In this document: positions 51,743 to 61,900 of the stretch, in pieces | Numbering within the stretch: position 1 is the first letter of the stretch | How the letters are laid out: every line of letters begins with the position of its first letter | DNA from: an uncultured Aquimarina sp. | GTDB lineage: Bacteria; Bacteroidota; Bacteroidia; Flavobacteriales; Flavobacteriaceae | DNA length: 64,000 nucleotides | Assembly (NCBI GenBank): GCA_947498775.1 | Contig: CANMLL010000005.1 | Coordinates: 62,001 to 126,000 of the forward strand | Reading direction: 5' to 3' | Made by a program: the position numbers and the translations under genes | Notes under the pieces: model-generated | Databases searched by the model: none | What the model saw: the letters and a program-made list of their open reading frames with translations, nothing else | What the model was told of the DNA's origin: nothing

Positions 51743-52882
51743 ATGAGATATCTTGGTCTTCTTATTCTATTATCCTATCTATCCAGCGCTCAGGAAGGTA
51801 GCCTAAGAATGAATGTAAAGGATTTTGCACCTCCAACTTCACCAGCGTTTGTTTTGATGGATATTACTCCTTCAAATATAGTACTACCGGCTAATTTACA
51901 ATCTTTTTCTATTCAAACTATAAGTGCATTTACCGGGAATAGTAACGATGGTCTTTCAAATAATAATTATGCAATAGAGGTACGACCTTATTCTTACTTT
52001 GCAAACAGAAATGAAGAGTTTTTAAAATACCACGGAATACGATATACTACAAATTTGGACGATTCAGAGAATATTACGCGTAACATTTTTGTAGATAGCT
52101 GGAGAAAAGCATCTGTTTCGTTAGCTTTAATGAATGGGACTTTTGAGGTATTTGAGCAACCCCAGTCTTATGTTTCCATAGGTGCTAGAACCAGATTACT
52201 TAAAATCACGAGCGGTAAAGACTACCATGATATTATGGCGACATTCAAAGAGTATGAAGAATTTATGTTAAGTCCAGAAGTTGCAGATATTATGATCAAT
52301 ACAACCTCACCAAAAAAGATCATTGATTCTATACCCAAATTAAAGCGATATCGAGACACCAAAAATGCACTCCAAGACGTCATCAAAAGGAAGCCATTGT
52401 TTGCATTAGATATTGCTACCGCCTATAGTCATTTCATGGGCGATGAGAGTCAGAATCTGGGCGACGGTTTTGGAAGATTTGGTGCCTGGTTGTCTACAGA
52501 TCTTGCATTTCATACTTCTAATGCGAATGAAAATAATTATTTACATTTTTATGGAGTGTTTAGATATCTCAGAGATGGGTTGAACCTGAACACAGACACT
52601 AATACTTTATTTACTACCGATAATATCGATTTTGGTGGTAAGGTAGAAATTGAATGGGAAAAATTGTCTTTTGCATTAGAATATATTGCCAGAGAAGGAG
52701 ATATAAGTACGTCCAGAACAATGGGAAGTATTAGGTATGATGTGACTAATAAGATTACCATTAACGGAGGTTTTGGCGAAAATTTTATGAGTGACGGAGA
52801 TACAATCACTCTTTTTGGTATACAATGGGGGCTTGAATCTAAAACTTCTTTAGAAATGCCTTTACCACCAGGCATTAGATAA
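51743..52882 (+). CDS. Secreted, probably outer-membrane, protein of unknown function
   Basis: 379 residues from the ATG at 51743 that begins MRYLGLLILLSYLSSAQ, a signal peptide; an ATG seven codons upstream would overlap the previous gene by 10 bases. The N-terminal half shows MDITPSNIVLPANLQSFSIQ and IEVRPYSYFANR; the C-terminal half reads as beta strands (YLHFYGVFRYLRDG, LSFALEYIAREGDIS, ITINGGFGENFMSDGD), consistent with an incomplete barrel or porin-like chain. No named family. Operon with 51333. Confidence 0.72.
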   Translation: MRYLGLLILLSYLSSAQEGSLRMNVKDFAPPTSPAFVLMDITPSNIVLPANLQSFSIQTISAFTGNSNDGLSNNNYAIEVRPYSYFANRNEEFLKYHGIRYTTNLDDSENITRNIFVDSWRKASVSLALMNGTFEVFEQPQSYVSIGARTRLLKITSGKDYHDIMATFKEYEEFMLSPEVADIMINTTSPKKIIDSIPKLKRYRDTKNALQDVIKRKPLFALDIATAYSHFMGDESQNLGDGFGRFGAWLSTDLAFHTSNANENNYLHFYGVFRYLRDGLNLNTDTNTLFTTDNIDFGGKVEIEWEKLSFALEYIAREGDISTSRTMGSIRYDVTNKITINGGFGENFMSDGDTITLFGIQWGLESKTSLEMPLPPGIR

Positions 52883-52915
52883 AAAATACAAGGGAGAAAG
52901 GCCCCAGATTTAATA

Positions 52916-52937
52916 AGGGTAAAAACCCTATTTTTTT
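52916..52937 (+). terminator. Probable terminator after 52882
   Basis: AGGGT-AAAA-ACCCT (52916-52929) followed by A and seven T. Short stem but good T-run. The rest of the gap to 53209 is AT-rich and holds nothing I can name. Confidence 0.55.
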
Positions 52938-53209
52938 GATTGGGTACAAATTTTTTATTGCTACATTGTTTTCTTCTTTATTGCCTGTATCCCTTTTTAT
53001 CCATTAGTTTTACTAGTATTAGCGGCTAGTTCAATATTTTGCCTGAGATATTAACTTATCATTAACCGGGGAATTTTTAGTCTTTTTATAAAAAAATATT
53101 ACTAAATTTAAATACCTCAATTGTCGTAATTGTTACCCTCGTTTTATTTTTTAAAGAATAACCAATAGATCTAGATGTATTTACATTTTTATCTTAATTA
53201 TATAGTAGT

Positions 53210-53593
53210 ATGACAATTTCTGCCAAAAACTGGTTTCAAATTGCCCTTATAGGTATAGGGGTCTTTACATTATTTACATCCTGTTATTCTGTTCGATTGG
53301 TAAGTACTCACGGAGCTCCGATGCCTTGTCAAAGTGGTATTGATGAAAACTGTAAAGAAGATCAGGGTAATTTTTATCGTGATAAACGGGTAGTGGTAAT
53401 CGATACTGTTATAAAAGCTGGAGTAACGACAGATGATATAGGAATTCGCATACAACGATCAGGTTGTGAAACCGGAAAGCTATTCTCTGTTGAATATAAA
53501 AATACTTTCGGAGGTTCACTTTTATACCTTGTTACTTTTGGTAATAAACGTAAAGTGAAAATCAAATATATCTGCATGAAACCTGAAAACTAA
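53210..53593 (+). CDS. Small lipoprotein of unknown function
   Basis: 127 residues. Signal MTISAKNWFQIALIGIGVFTLFTSC with lipobox FTSC. The mature part has five further Cys (CQSGIDENC, GCETGK, YICMKPEN), suggesting disulfides, and a conserved-looking GVTTDDIGIRIQRSGC. No family recognised. The stop is 5 bases before the FAD oxidase, so they are co-transcribed. Confidence 0.72.
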   Translation: MTISAKNWFQIALIGIGVFTLFTSCYSVRLVSTHGAPMPCQSGIDENCKEDQGNFYRDKRVVVIDTVIKAGVTTDDIGIRIQRSGCETGKLFSVEYKNTFGGSLLYLVTFGNKRKVKIKYICMKPEN

Positions 53594-53598
53594 TAACC

Positions 53599-55203
53599 AT
53601 GGCAAATACAATTTCTCACCAAACATCTCAATGGGACACACTACATAACAATGGTCCTTTTGATTTGAAATTATTGCAAAAGACACGATTAGAAGGAAAA
53701 GCTAATATGCCTTCAGAAACAGATCGCTATAATGATGCTGCCACTGAAATTCGTAGTTTGTTACAAGAAGCGTTGGATCATAATCAAGGTTTTAGGGCCT
53801 ATGGTGCTCGTTGGTCTATGTCTAATATTGCACATCAAAAAGACAGAATGCACTATAATGTTTTTATGAATCTGGATTTGCAAATAACTTCGGATGATGT
53901 CCATGCCGCTTCTTCTTATAATGGTACAAATTTGTTTTTCTTTCAATGTGGAAATACAATTAAAGAAATTTCGCAGGCACTGGCAACCCATGGAAAATCA
54001 TTGAAAACCAGTGGGGCAAGTAATGGTCAAACTATTGCAGGTTGTATTTCTACTGGCGTTCATGGTTCTGCACTTGATGTAGGATCAGTACAAGATTATG
54101 TGGTTGGTTTAAACCTAATTACAGGACCTAAGCCCGAAGATGTTGTTTATATAGAAAGGCTATCTAAACCAGCACTGAGTGATGTATTTGCCCAAAAAAT
54201 CAAGTCAAAGGTAATTCGTGATGATGACCTATTTAATGCAGCATTGGTAAGCCTTGGATCTTTTGGATTTATACATGGAGTGGTAATTGAAGCAGAAGAT
54301 CAGTTTCTGTTAAAACGTTATGTAAAAAAAATCGATAAAAAAGTAGCGCTAGAACTTTCAAGAACCATGGATTTTGAAAACTCAAGTTTTCATATTCCAG
54401 GGGAAACTGACCGTAACGGAAAACCCTTGAAGCCTTATCATTATAAGGTATTTATCAATCCTTATACCGATGAAAAAGAATATGTAATAGAAGCAATGTA
54501 TAAAAAACCATATACAAATGATTATCCAGATCCATTTACAACTATAGAAAAGTCGGTATACAAAGATTTGATTCATCTTTTGATAAAAATAAGCGAGAAG
54601 TTTCCTAAGAAAATACCTTTCTTTATTAAGCGATTAGAAAAACAGATTTTACCAGATGTAAATGAAGAAACTATAGGTACTTTGTACGAGACTTTTTGGG
54701 ATGCCCCATATCAAGGACCTGCATTTGCCTGCTCGTTTGGGGTTGATGTTAAAGATTCGGAAAAAGCATTAAAGATTCTTGTAGATCTTACAAAAAATGA
54801 AGGCCCTATCCCAGGTATTTATGCAATGCGATTTGTAAAAAAATCTGAAGCTACATTGGCTTTTACTAAGTTTCCTGTTACTTGTATGATAGAAATAGAT
54901 GGAGTATTATGGAATAAATCAAGAAAATTAATAGGTTTGAAAGAGTTTTCACGTAGAATGATACAAGTTTTACAACAAAATAATATTTCGTTCACCATTC
55001 ATTGGGGAAAAAACTCTGATTGGGGTTTCCCAGACTTGGTAAAAGATATGTATGGTGACAATGCAGTTGAATGGAAAAAACAACGCAATAAATTATTATC
55101 TAAAGAAATGTCCAGGGTGTTCTCTAATAATTTTTTGAAAACAATTGGGTTATCCAATATAGAGAACACAGAACATATTGAAGATCTGATAGCATCAGTA
55201 TAA
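53599..55203 (+). CDS. FAD-linked oxidase (VAO/PCMH-type)
   Basis: 534 residues, no signal peptide. The FAD-binding PCMH domain occupies the first third: FRAYGARWSMSNIA, KTSGASNGQTIAGCISTGVH with the His-like covalent-flavin context GCISTGVHGSAL, and SLGSFGFIHGVVIEAE. The C-terminal substrate domain is a D-arabinono-lactone/aldonolactone-oxidase-like fold (IPGIYAMRFVKKSEATLAFT, FTIHWGKNSDWGFPD). The enzyme oxidises an alcohol or lactone with O2 or another acceptor. Substrate unknown. Second gene after the lipoprotein at 53210. Confidence 0.85.
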   Translation: MANTISHQTSQWDTLHNNGPFDLKLLQKTRLEGKANMPSETDRYNDAATEIRSLLQEALDHNQGFRAYGARWSMSNIAHQKDRMHYNVFMNLDLQITSDDVHAASSYNGTNLFFFQCGNTIKEISQALATHGKSLKTSGASNGQTIAGCISTGVHGSALDVGSVQDYVVGLNLITGPKPEDVVYIERLSKPALSDVFAQKIKSKVIRDDDLFNAALVSLGSFGFIHGVVIEAEDQFLLKRYVKKIDKKVALELSRTMDFENSSFHIPGETDRNGKPLKPYHYKVFINPYTDEKEYVIEAMYKKPYTNDYPDPFTTIEKSVYKDLIHLLIKISEKFPKKIPFFIKRLEKQILPDVNEETIGTLYETFWDAPYQGPAFACSFGVDVKDSEKALKILVDLTKNEGPIPGIYAMRFVKKSEATLAFTKFPVTCMIEIDGVLWNKSRKLIGLKEFSRRMIQVLQQNNISFTIHWGKNSDWGFPDLVKDMYGDNAVEWKKQRNKLLSKEMSRVFSNNFLKTIGLSNIENTEHIEDLIASV

Positions 55204-55245
55204 TTATTAGATCTAAACTAATCGTAAAATCGTTGTAAAATAGGG

Positions 55246-55276
55246 GAGTGATAATAATTTATATTGTCACTCTTTC
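55246..55276 (+). terminator. Terminator after the FAD oxidase gene
   Basis: GAGTGA (55246-55251) pairs with TCACTC (55267-55272), followed by TTTCTT. It lies between convergent genes, 43 bases past the oxidase stop. Confidence 0.55.
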
Positions 55277-55298
55277 TTATTTTGAATCAATAAAATTA

Positions 55299-56078
55299 TC
55301 ATCTAATAGAACCATTTATACTTTGTGTAACTTGGTTCCATTCAAAAGCTTCTCCAATATCCCATTTACCAGATTCTCTGAAATTAATGTGAGATAATAT
55401 TCCGTTAAAGCCTTGTACTTCATTGGTATTTAGAGTTGTGTATCTTTTATTGTTTGATATGAAATTCCTGGGAATATTATATGTATTTGTTAAATACTTC
55501 AACAGCAATATAAGACTGGTATATTGTTTTTGGGTATACGTGGCAAAGTGGCTTTCCCCTCTAAAAGGAGTAGTAAGCTTTGTATAAAAACTTGTTTCAT
55601 CGATACCACAATAAACATCAGAATTTGAGTATATCGACACTAGATTGTTTCCGTTTTTTTTAAGAAAACCAATATTAGAAAGTTCTATCCCTATGGTTTG
55701 TTTACTCATGGTAGTATTGCCTCCTACGGCACCTCTGCCCAAGTGATATGACCAATATTTTGATGACCATAATTTAAGAATAGTACCATCTCTTGCAATT
55801 ACAAATGGTACCGACACATGATTTGATGGTAAGGTTAATTGTGCGATATCACCTTTTAGATAGCCTGCCGTAAAATGCAATACGATCTTTGTTTTATTCT
55901 CTTCCTCTTTATAAAAGAAAGAAGAATCATTGTTTTCTCTTACACAATCTAGATAATTCATTGTCTCACCATCTCCAGTTACAATAGATTGTGGTGAAAG
56001 GATAAACTTTTTTCGGTGAGCATCTAATCCGTTTCTGTAAAAAGATCTCTCATGATTGGGTATACTTGAAGCTTTCAT
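55299..56078 (-). CDS. N-acetylmuramoyl-L-alanine amidase (amidase_2/AmpD-like) without signal peptide
   Basis: 259 residues. Amidase_2 features: first zinc His in TKIVLHFTAGYLKGD, VSVPFVIARDGTILKLW, HLGRGAVGGNTTMSKQTIGI followed by ELSN, then the second His and the Asp exactly 10 residues later in LSHINFRESGKWDIG, the AmpD spacing. The zinc triad is complete. It would cut the bond between N-acetylmuramic acid and L-alanine. There is no signal peptide, so it is cytosolic (recycling) or leaves by a non-Sec route. Next to the SLATT/TIR genes; a phage-like or effector origin is possible. Confidence 0.82.
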   Translation of the reverse strand: MKASSIPNHERSFYRNGLDAHRKKFILSPQSIVTGDGETMNYLDCVRENNDSSFFYKEEENKTKIVLHFTAGYLKGDIAQLTLPSNHVSVPFVIARDGTILKLWSSKYWSYHLGRGAVGGNTTMSKQTIGIELSNIGFLKKNGNNLVSIYSNSDVYCGIDETSFYTKLTTPFRGESHFATYTQKQYTSLILLLKYLTNTYNIPRNFISNNKRYTTLNTNEVQGFNGILSHINFRESGKWDIGEAFEWNQVTQSINGSIR

Positions 56079-56267
56079 GCATTATAACTTTTTAAACATT
56101 TGAGTAACATCCCAAACCATAATCATCTTAAAAATAAAATAAGATGCAAACAACTACTAAATTATTGAGCGGGATATGTGTTTTTTTGATACGAAACACC
56201 TGGATTAGTTGATTATTTAAAGATACTAAAAAAAACCAGGAAGTATTCATGCACTATTCAGTAAAAA

Positions 56268-56711
56268 CTACTCTTCTTGAGCGACAATTTTACTCCAATC
56301 AGAATTTTCTGTACTAATCAATGTCTCTATTCGGCTTACAAAGAGATTGAAGTGCTTTTTTGGATCTATGTAATGACCAGATTGAGTCATGTACAGAAAT
56401 TTTTCGTGCTTCAGAGTTTCTGCAGTGGTGCGATATTTTGCCCACTTTTCCTGAAACTTCATAAGTTCAGAGATACCGGTTAAAATTGCGACTACCATTC
56501 CCAAGACTCCAACAACATAACTTAGATATTCTGGTCCAGATTTTAAAAACCCTGAAATAAGCGGTATACATGCAGAAAAAGTAATGATGAGCCCCTTGGT
56601 CCATAAATGCATCCTTTTATTGGTCGCACTTTTGGTGCCATACCATACTATCTGATCATCTACTCGGTCTTTTATATATTGTTCTTCATTCATTGATTTA
56701 CTGTTTTTCAA
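56268..56711 (-). CDS. DUF4231/SLATT-domain membrane protein
   Basis: 147 residues. The two-helix membrane hairpin of the SLATT family is visible: WTKGLIITFSACIPLISGFL and LSYVVGVLGMVVAILTGISE, followed by a conserved helical segment KWAKYRTTAETLKHEKFLYM and a soluble tail. DUF4231 proteins belong to the SLATT superfamily, in which two-TM proteins are often linked with nucleotide-second-messenger or TIR/SLOG-type defence modules. The gene is divergent from the TIR-wHTH gene 197 bases away. Effector role in a defence-like pair is inference. Confidence 0.82.
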   Translation of the reverse strand: MKNSKSMNEEQYIKDRVDDQIVWYGTKSATNKRMHLWTKGLIITFSACIPLISGFLKSGPEYLSYVVGVLGMVVAILTGISELMKFQEKWAKYRTTAETLKHEKFLYMTQSGHYIDPKKHFNLFVSRIETLISTENSDWSKIVAQEE

Positions 56712-56907
56712 TTAAACACTCCTAAGCAAAAAAAGGAGGTGTAGTTTTAGTCTCGCTTTTAAAGAAATTCTAGTTAAATTTAATAATCTTAATCGTCAAA
56801 GTATAAATTCCTCATTTTTTTTTCAGAAAAGTAGAAATTAGTAGGTGCTTTTTTCATTTATCTTATAAATTTAGACACTTAAAAAGGTTACAACCTTAAA
56901 AAATGGT

Positions 56908-57642
56908 ATGAAGAGACAAGGGGTTTTTATTAGTTATAGTAAAAAGGATGTCAAATGGTTAGACTATTTAAGAGTTCATTTAAGTTTTTTAGAACGCGAA
57001 TATAAATTCACCATCTGGGAAGACTCTAAAATAGAAGTGGGGGCAGATTGGCGTTTAGAAATAAACAAAGCGATTAATTCTACCAAAGTCGCGATTCTTA
57101 TGGTTAGCGCTAATTTTCTTTCTTCAGACTTTATTAATAATGAAGAATTACCTGCTCTGCTTGCCGCAGCAAAAGAAGAGGGAGCACACATATTTCCTAT
57201 AATCATTAGTCATTGCATGTTTTCTGATATTGAAGCTATCTCAAGGTTTCAAACAATAAATCCACCCTCAGAGCCACTAATTGTGATGAACGAAGGGGAA
57301 CGAGATGCCCTTTTTTTAAAGGTGACACGTGAGATAAAACGTGTGCTATCCTCGGATATCACCGTTGTACCACTTACAAATACAGATCGCTCCTCGATAG
57401 AAGAACTGAAAACGTCCTTTAATCGGGTTACTATCATGAATATCTTTTTTGAAAACCATAATACGAATGGTCTTTCTATCAAGGAAGTATACAAATTATC
57501 AAAATTAGAAAAGCGAAAAGAAGTAATACGCGTAATCCATGAACTAGAGGCACTAAAGCTACTCGATAAAACCAGGGTAGAAAATTTATCTTACTACAAA
57601 TTAACAGATTCTGGTTATGATTTTGTAGAAGAACATATTTAA
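56908..57642 (+). CDS. TIR domain protein with C-terminal winged-helix domain
   Basis: 244 residues. The TIR domain (1-145) has GVFISYSKKDVKWLDYLRVH at strand A, VAILMVSANFLSSDF, and the catalytic-site Glu in FINNEELPALL, so NAD hydrolysis or cyclisation is possible. Residues 160-244 look like a winged helix: VTIMNIFFENHNTNGLSIKE, RKEVIRVIHELEALKLLDKT, YYKLTDSGYDFVEEH. A TIR fused to a DNA-binding-like domain may be a sensor, regulator or defence effector. It is divergent from a SLATT protein gene, with 196 bases between the starts. Function unproven. Confidence 0.85.
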   Translation: MKRQGVFISYSKKDVKWLDYLRVHLSFLEREYKFTIWEDSKIEVGADWRLEINKAINSTKVAILMVSANFLSSDFINNEELPALLAAAKEEGAHIFPIIISHCMFSDIEAISRFQTINPPSEPLIVMNEGERDALFLKVTREIKRVLSSDITVVPLTNTDRSSIEELKTSFNRVTIMNIFFENHNTNGLSIKEVYKLSKLEKRKEVIRVIHELEALKLLDKTRVENLSYYKLTDSGYDFVEEHI

Positions 57643-57669
57643 ATATAATACTTGGCTGGTTTATCTCTA

Positions 57670-57915
57670 TTACTCGGGTTTTACGTCCTGAGGTAGACGA
57701 TATAAAGTAAACCAACGCAAATACAAACTCAATTGGCAACCAATACTTCTCATACTTCTTCTTTTAACAACTAATAATTTTGTTTCTCCGTCATACAACA
57801 TCACATCCCCAAGGATACGATCGACGGTTTCTAGAAAAAGTCCAATCAAAGATTGATCTACCGACCATCGACCTTGCGAGGTGCTGAGTTGTAAATGTAA
57901 ATTTGGCTTGAACAT
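57670..57915 (-). CDS. Possible small hypothetical protein
   Basis: 81 residues from the ATG at 57915, ending 27 bases past the TIR gene stop on the opposite strand. Sequence features: FLETVDRILGDVMLYDGETK, VVKRRSMRSIGCQLSLYL. No signal peptide, no motif I recognise. Convergent with the TIR gene. Codon use is not distinctive enough to be sure it is coding. Confidence 0.4.
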   Translation of the reverse strand: MFKPNLHLQLSTSQGRWSVDQSLIGLFLETVDRILGDVMLYDGETKLLVVKRRSMRSIGCQLSLYLRWFTLYRLPQDVKPE

Positions 57916-58372
57916 GATTTAAATAATTAATACATTGATTTATAAATAAAACCTAAATTTTAAGATCAAATCTTATGCCATAAACTCTGCAATTACAAAG
58001 TGATGCATAAGAAATAATAATTATTTCTAACGCTGAGTTTACAATGGTTACTAGAAGTTGTAACTAAAAATAACGCCTGAAAAAACACCTTTTTGATCAA
58101 ACCCCACTTGGGCATATCAAATTTATGCCCTGACGTGAGAATGGAACAAAATAGAATGTAGAAATGAATATACCATGTCTCTAAATTTTATTTCTTTGCA
58201 AAGATACGTCTTATATCTCATTGATACAATGAGGTAAAACCGTAAAATTTAAGGGAATTTTCCCGTTATTTTATCGATGAATTTATAAAAAAGGAGAGGA
58301 GTATATGTTGGTAATCCTAAAAAAATTACGATAGATAGTTCTAATTAAATACTAAATTCCGCAAGTATAAAA
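57916..58372. other. Intergenic stretch with a perfect palindrome
   Basis: About 460 bases without a gene. CTCATTG-ATA-CAATGAG (58217-58233) is a perfect 7-3-7 palindrome, and GGGAATTTTCCC follows at 58254-58265. They lie about 180 bases before the metal-efflux operon and could be regulator sites. The rest is AT-rich and shows nothing else. Confidence 0.4.
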
Positions 58373-58401
58373 TTGAATTACATCTATTTTTTATAAATTT
58401 G
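58373..58401 (+). promoter_or_regulatory. Promoter of the metal-efflux operon
   Basis: TTG (58373-58375), an 18-base spacer and TAAATTTG (58394-58401). The predicted transcript starts near 58408, so the ATG at 58410 is nearly leaderless. Confidence 0.65.
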
Positions 58402-58409
58402 TAGAGTAA

Positions 58410-58823
58410 ATGAAAAGAATTATCTGCAACATATCGGCAATATTAATGGCTTTTGTGGTATTATTATCAACCATGTCATTCACATTGGATATGCATTATT
58501 GCGGAAATACTTTAGTCGACGTTGCCTTGTTTAAAGAAGCCAAAGTATGCAGTATGGAACAACAAGGAGCAGTTACATCTTCTTGCGCTACCATTAAAAA
58601 AAGCTGTTGTACAGACAAGCAGTTTACTTTCGAAGGGCAAGATGAACTTAAAATTTCGTTTGAAAAAATTAGTTTTGAGCAACAAACCTTGGTTGCTGTA
58701 TTTTACTATACCTATCTAAACCTTTTTAAGGAATCAGAGTATACATCTATTCCTTTCGACGAGTATCCTCCACCTATCATTGTCAGGGATATTCATTTAC
58801 TTAACGAAACTTTCTTGATTTGA
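58410..58823 (+). CDS. HYC_CC_PP family protein, metal-efflux associated
   Basis: 137 residues. Hydrophobic N-terminus (ILMAFVVLLSTMSFTLD) followed by the three family motifs: MHYCGNTLVDVAL (HYC), IKKSCCTDKQFTF (CC) and DEYPPPIIVRD (PP). The Cys and His could bind Cu or a related metal in the periplasm. In Bacteroidota this small protein commonly precedes CusA/CzcA. First gene of the operon, 101 bases before cusA, with its own promoter and almost no leader. Confidence 0.9.
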   Translation: MKRIICNISAILMAFVVLLSTMSFTLDMHYCGNTLVDVALFKEAKVCSMEQQGAVTSSCATIKKSCCTDKQFTFEGQDELKISFEKISFEQQTLVAVFYYTYLNLFKESEYTSIPFDEYPPPIIVRDIHLLNETFLI

Positions 58824-58924
58824 TTTATTAGATAATTAAAATTATGCTCATTGATGTATAGTCCTTGAGCAATAGCTGTTTTCTTTAGTCTAACAGATGT
58901 ACAATTATCTAATATCTATTTTGC

Positions 58925-61900
58925 ATGCTAAACAAGAGCATAAAATTTCTTATAGAAAATAAACTGGTCGCAATTATAATCCTGGTTATTTTTATAGGTT
59001 GGGGTGTTGCAACTGTTCCATTTAATTGGGAAACTACCTATATGGGTATTGGGATACCAAGAAACCCGGTAGCTGTTGATGCCATACCCGATATCGGTGA
59101 AAATCAACAAATTGTTTTTACCAAGTGGGAGGGACGTTCTCCTCAAGATATTGAGGACCAAATAACCTATCCCTTAACCACCTCACTAATGGGGATTCCC
59201 GGAGTAAAAACTATTCGCAGCTCATCGATGTTTGGTTTTTCTAGTATCTATATCATTTTTGAAGAAGATATAGAGTTTTACTGGAGCCGTAGTCGTATCC
59301 TGGAAAAACTTAACTCTTTACCAAAAGGATTACTTCCGGATAATGTTAACCCCTCTCTTGGGCCTGATGCCACTGGTCTTGGTCAAATTTTTTGGTATAC
59401 TCTAGAAGGACGGGATAAAAAAGGAAATGTAACTGGTGGTTGGGATTTACATGAACTACGCAGTATTCAGGATTACTATGTAAAATATTCTTTGTCTGCA
59501 GCTAATGGTGTTGCAGAAGTGGCTTCTGTAGGGGGGTATGTTCAAGAATATCAAGTAGATATAATCCCTGAGTTAATGCGACAATATAATATTGGTTTGA
59601 ACGATGTGGTAAAAGCCATTAAGCAGTCAAATCGGGATATAGGGGCACAAACACTAGAAATTAATAAGGTTGAGTATTTGGTTCGAGGTTTAGGGTATAT
59701 ACAATCTATAGATGATATTGAAAATGCAGTAATCACCTCTGAAGATTTTACCGCTGTTAGAGTCAAAGATGTTGCAAAAGTTGGATTGGGGCCTGCAGCC
59801 AGGCGTGGTATTCTTGATAAAGAAGGAGCAGAAGTAGTAGGAGGTGTAATAGTAGCAAGATATGGAGCAAACCCTTTAGAGGTTATTAATAATGTAAAAG
59901 ATAAAATCAAAGAACTTAGTTCAGGGTTGCCTTCTAAACAATTAAAGGATGGTCGTATTTCGCAAGTTACGCTTGTTCCGTTTTATGATCGAACCGAACT
60001 TATTCAGGAAACTTTAGGCACCCTCAATGATGCACTAATGTTAGAAATTTTAATAACCGTTCTTGTTATCCTTGTAATGGTGTTCAACCTTAGAGCGTCT
60101 ATTCTTGTTTCTGGCCTTTTACCTGTTGCGGTAGTGATGGTATTTATTGCAATGAAATTCTTTCAGGTAGATGCCAATATCGTTGCCTTATCTGGTATTG
60201 CTATAGCTATCGGCACAATGGTAGATATAGGAGTGATTCTTTCAGAAAACATCATTAGGCATCTTGATGAGAATAAAGACAATTTATCAGTTGATATAGT
60301 AGTTTACAATGCCACAGCCGAAGTTTCTGGAGCAATACTTACGGCAGTATTTACAACTATTATAAGTTTTATACCTGTATTTACTCTGACTGGTGCTGAA
60401 GGGAAGTTATTCGGACCCCTGGCTTTTACAAAAACGATGGCCCTTATTTCTTCTCTATTTGTAGCCTTATTTCTTATCCCTCCGTTTGCAGCTTTCTTGT
60501 TTAAGAAGAAACGAATCAAAACATGGGTAAACTATAGTATCGCCGGATTTTTGAGTATCACCGGGGTAATAGCTATTTTTAATGGTTTTTGGCTAGGGCT
60601 GGTTTTAATTGCTTTTTCTGCGACCTTAATTCCGAATATCGCGAATATACTTTCTATAAAGCAAGCGAATCTTATCAAGATCGTGATTTCGGTTACTGCT
60701 ATTGTATTTTTGTTAGCCGAATATTGGAGACCTCTGGGAGTTGATACAAACATCTTTTGGAATATAGTGTTCGTAGCTTTTATTTCCTTTGGGCTTTTAG
60801 CATTTTTTGCCTTATTCAGAAAGTATTATACCCGAATATTGCAATGGGCATTACAAAATAAAATATGGTTTCTATCCCTACCAACAGGGATAGTGATTTT
60901 TGGATTTTTAATTATGAGAAATACCGGAAAAGAATTTATGCCTTCCTTAAATGAAGGATCTTTTCTTTTAATGCCTACAACGCTACCTCATGCTGGTATA
61001 AGTGAAAACAAAAGAATCCTGCAACAATTAGACATGGCAGTAGCAAGTATTCCTGAAATTGAAACCGTAGTAGGTAAAGCCGGTAGAACAGAATCAGCCT
61101 TGGATCCTGCTCCTTTATCGATGTATGAAAACATTATTCAGTATAAACCAGAATACATGCTGAATAAAAATGGCAAAAGACAACGATATAAGGTAAACAA
61201 TGATGGTTTGTTTGTTTTAAAGGATGGTAGTTTGGTCGGTAATCCTAATAGTACTCCGCTGGTTTTTTCAGAAATGAATTCTAAAAAAATCACCAACAAA
61301 GATTTGACTCCTGATACAGATGGCGAATTTTATCGTAACTGGAGACCCTCAATCAAGAACCCTGATGACATCTGGGAAGAAATTAGTAAAGTTACCAATC
61401 TACCCGGAGTAACTTCTGCTCCTAAACTGCAACCTATCGAAACTCGGTTAGTAATGCTGCAAACTGGTATGCGAGCACCAATGGGAATAAAAGTAAGGGG
61501 GCAAAATCTAAGGCAAATAGAAGCCTTTGGAAGTCAGCTGGAATCAATTTTAAAAGAAGTTGAAGGAGTAAAAGATGAAGCCGTATTTGCCGATCGTATT
61601 GTTGGGAAACCTTATTTACTTATCGATATCGATCGGGACAGATTGTTGCGTTATGGGATCTCTATTGAAAAAGTCCAACAAATTCTTGAGGTGGCCGTAG
61701 GAGGAATGCCTCTTACACAAACCGTTGAAGGGCGCGAGCGATACACAATTAGAGTACGATATCCCAGAGAACTTCGTGATACCCCACAAGATTTGGCCAA
61801 TATTTATGTCCCTACTTCAAAAGGTACACCGATACCTTTGAGTGAAGTAGCAACTATTCGCTACGAAAAAGGACCACAGATCATAAAAAGTGAAGATACG

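Noticed and set aside
57249..57494. Minus-strand 81-codon frame inside the TIR gene
   Set aside because: Overlaps the coding strand of the TIR-wHTH protein and lacks any promoter or motif.
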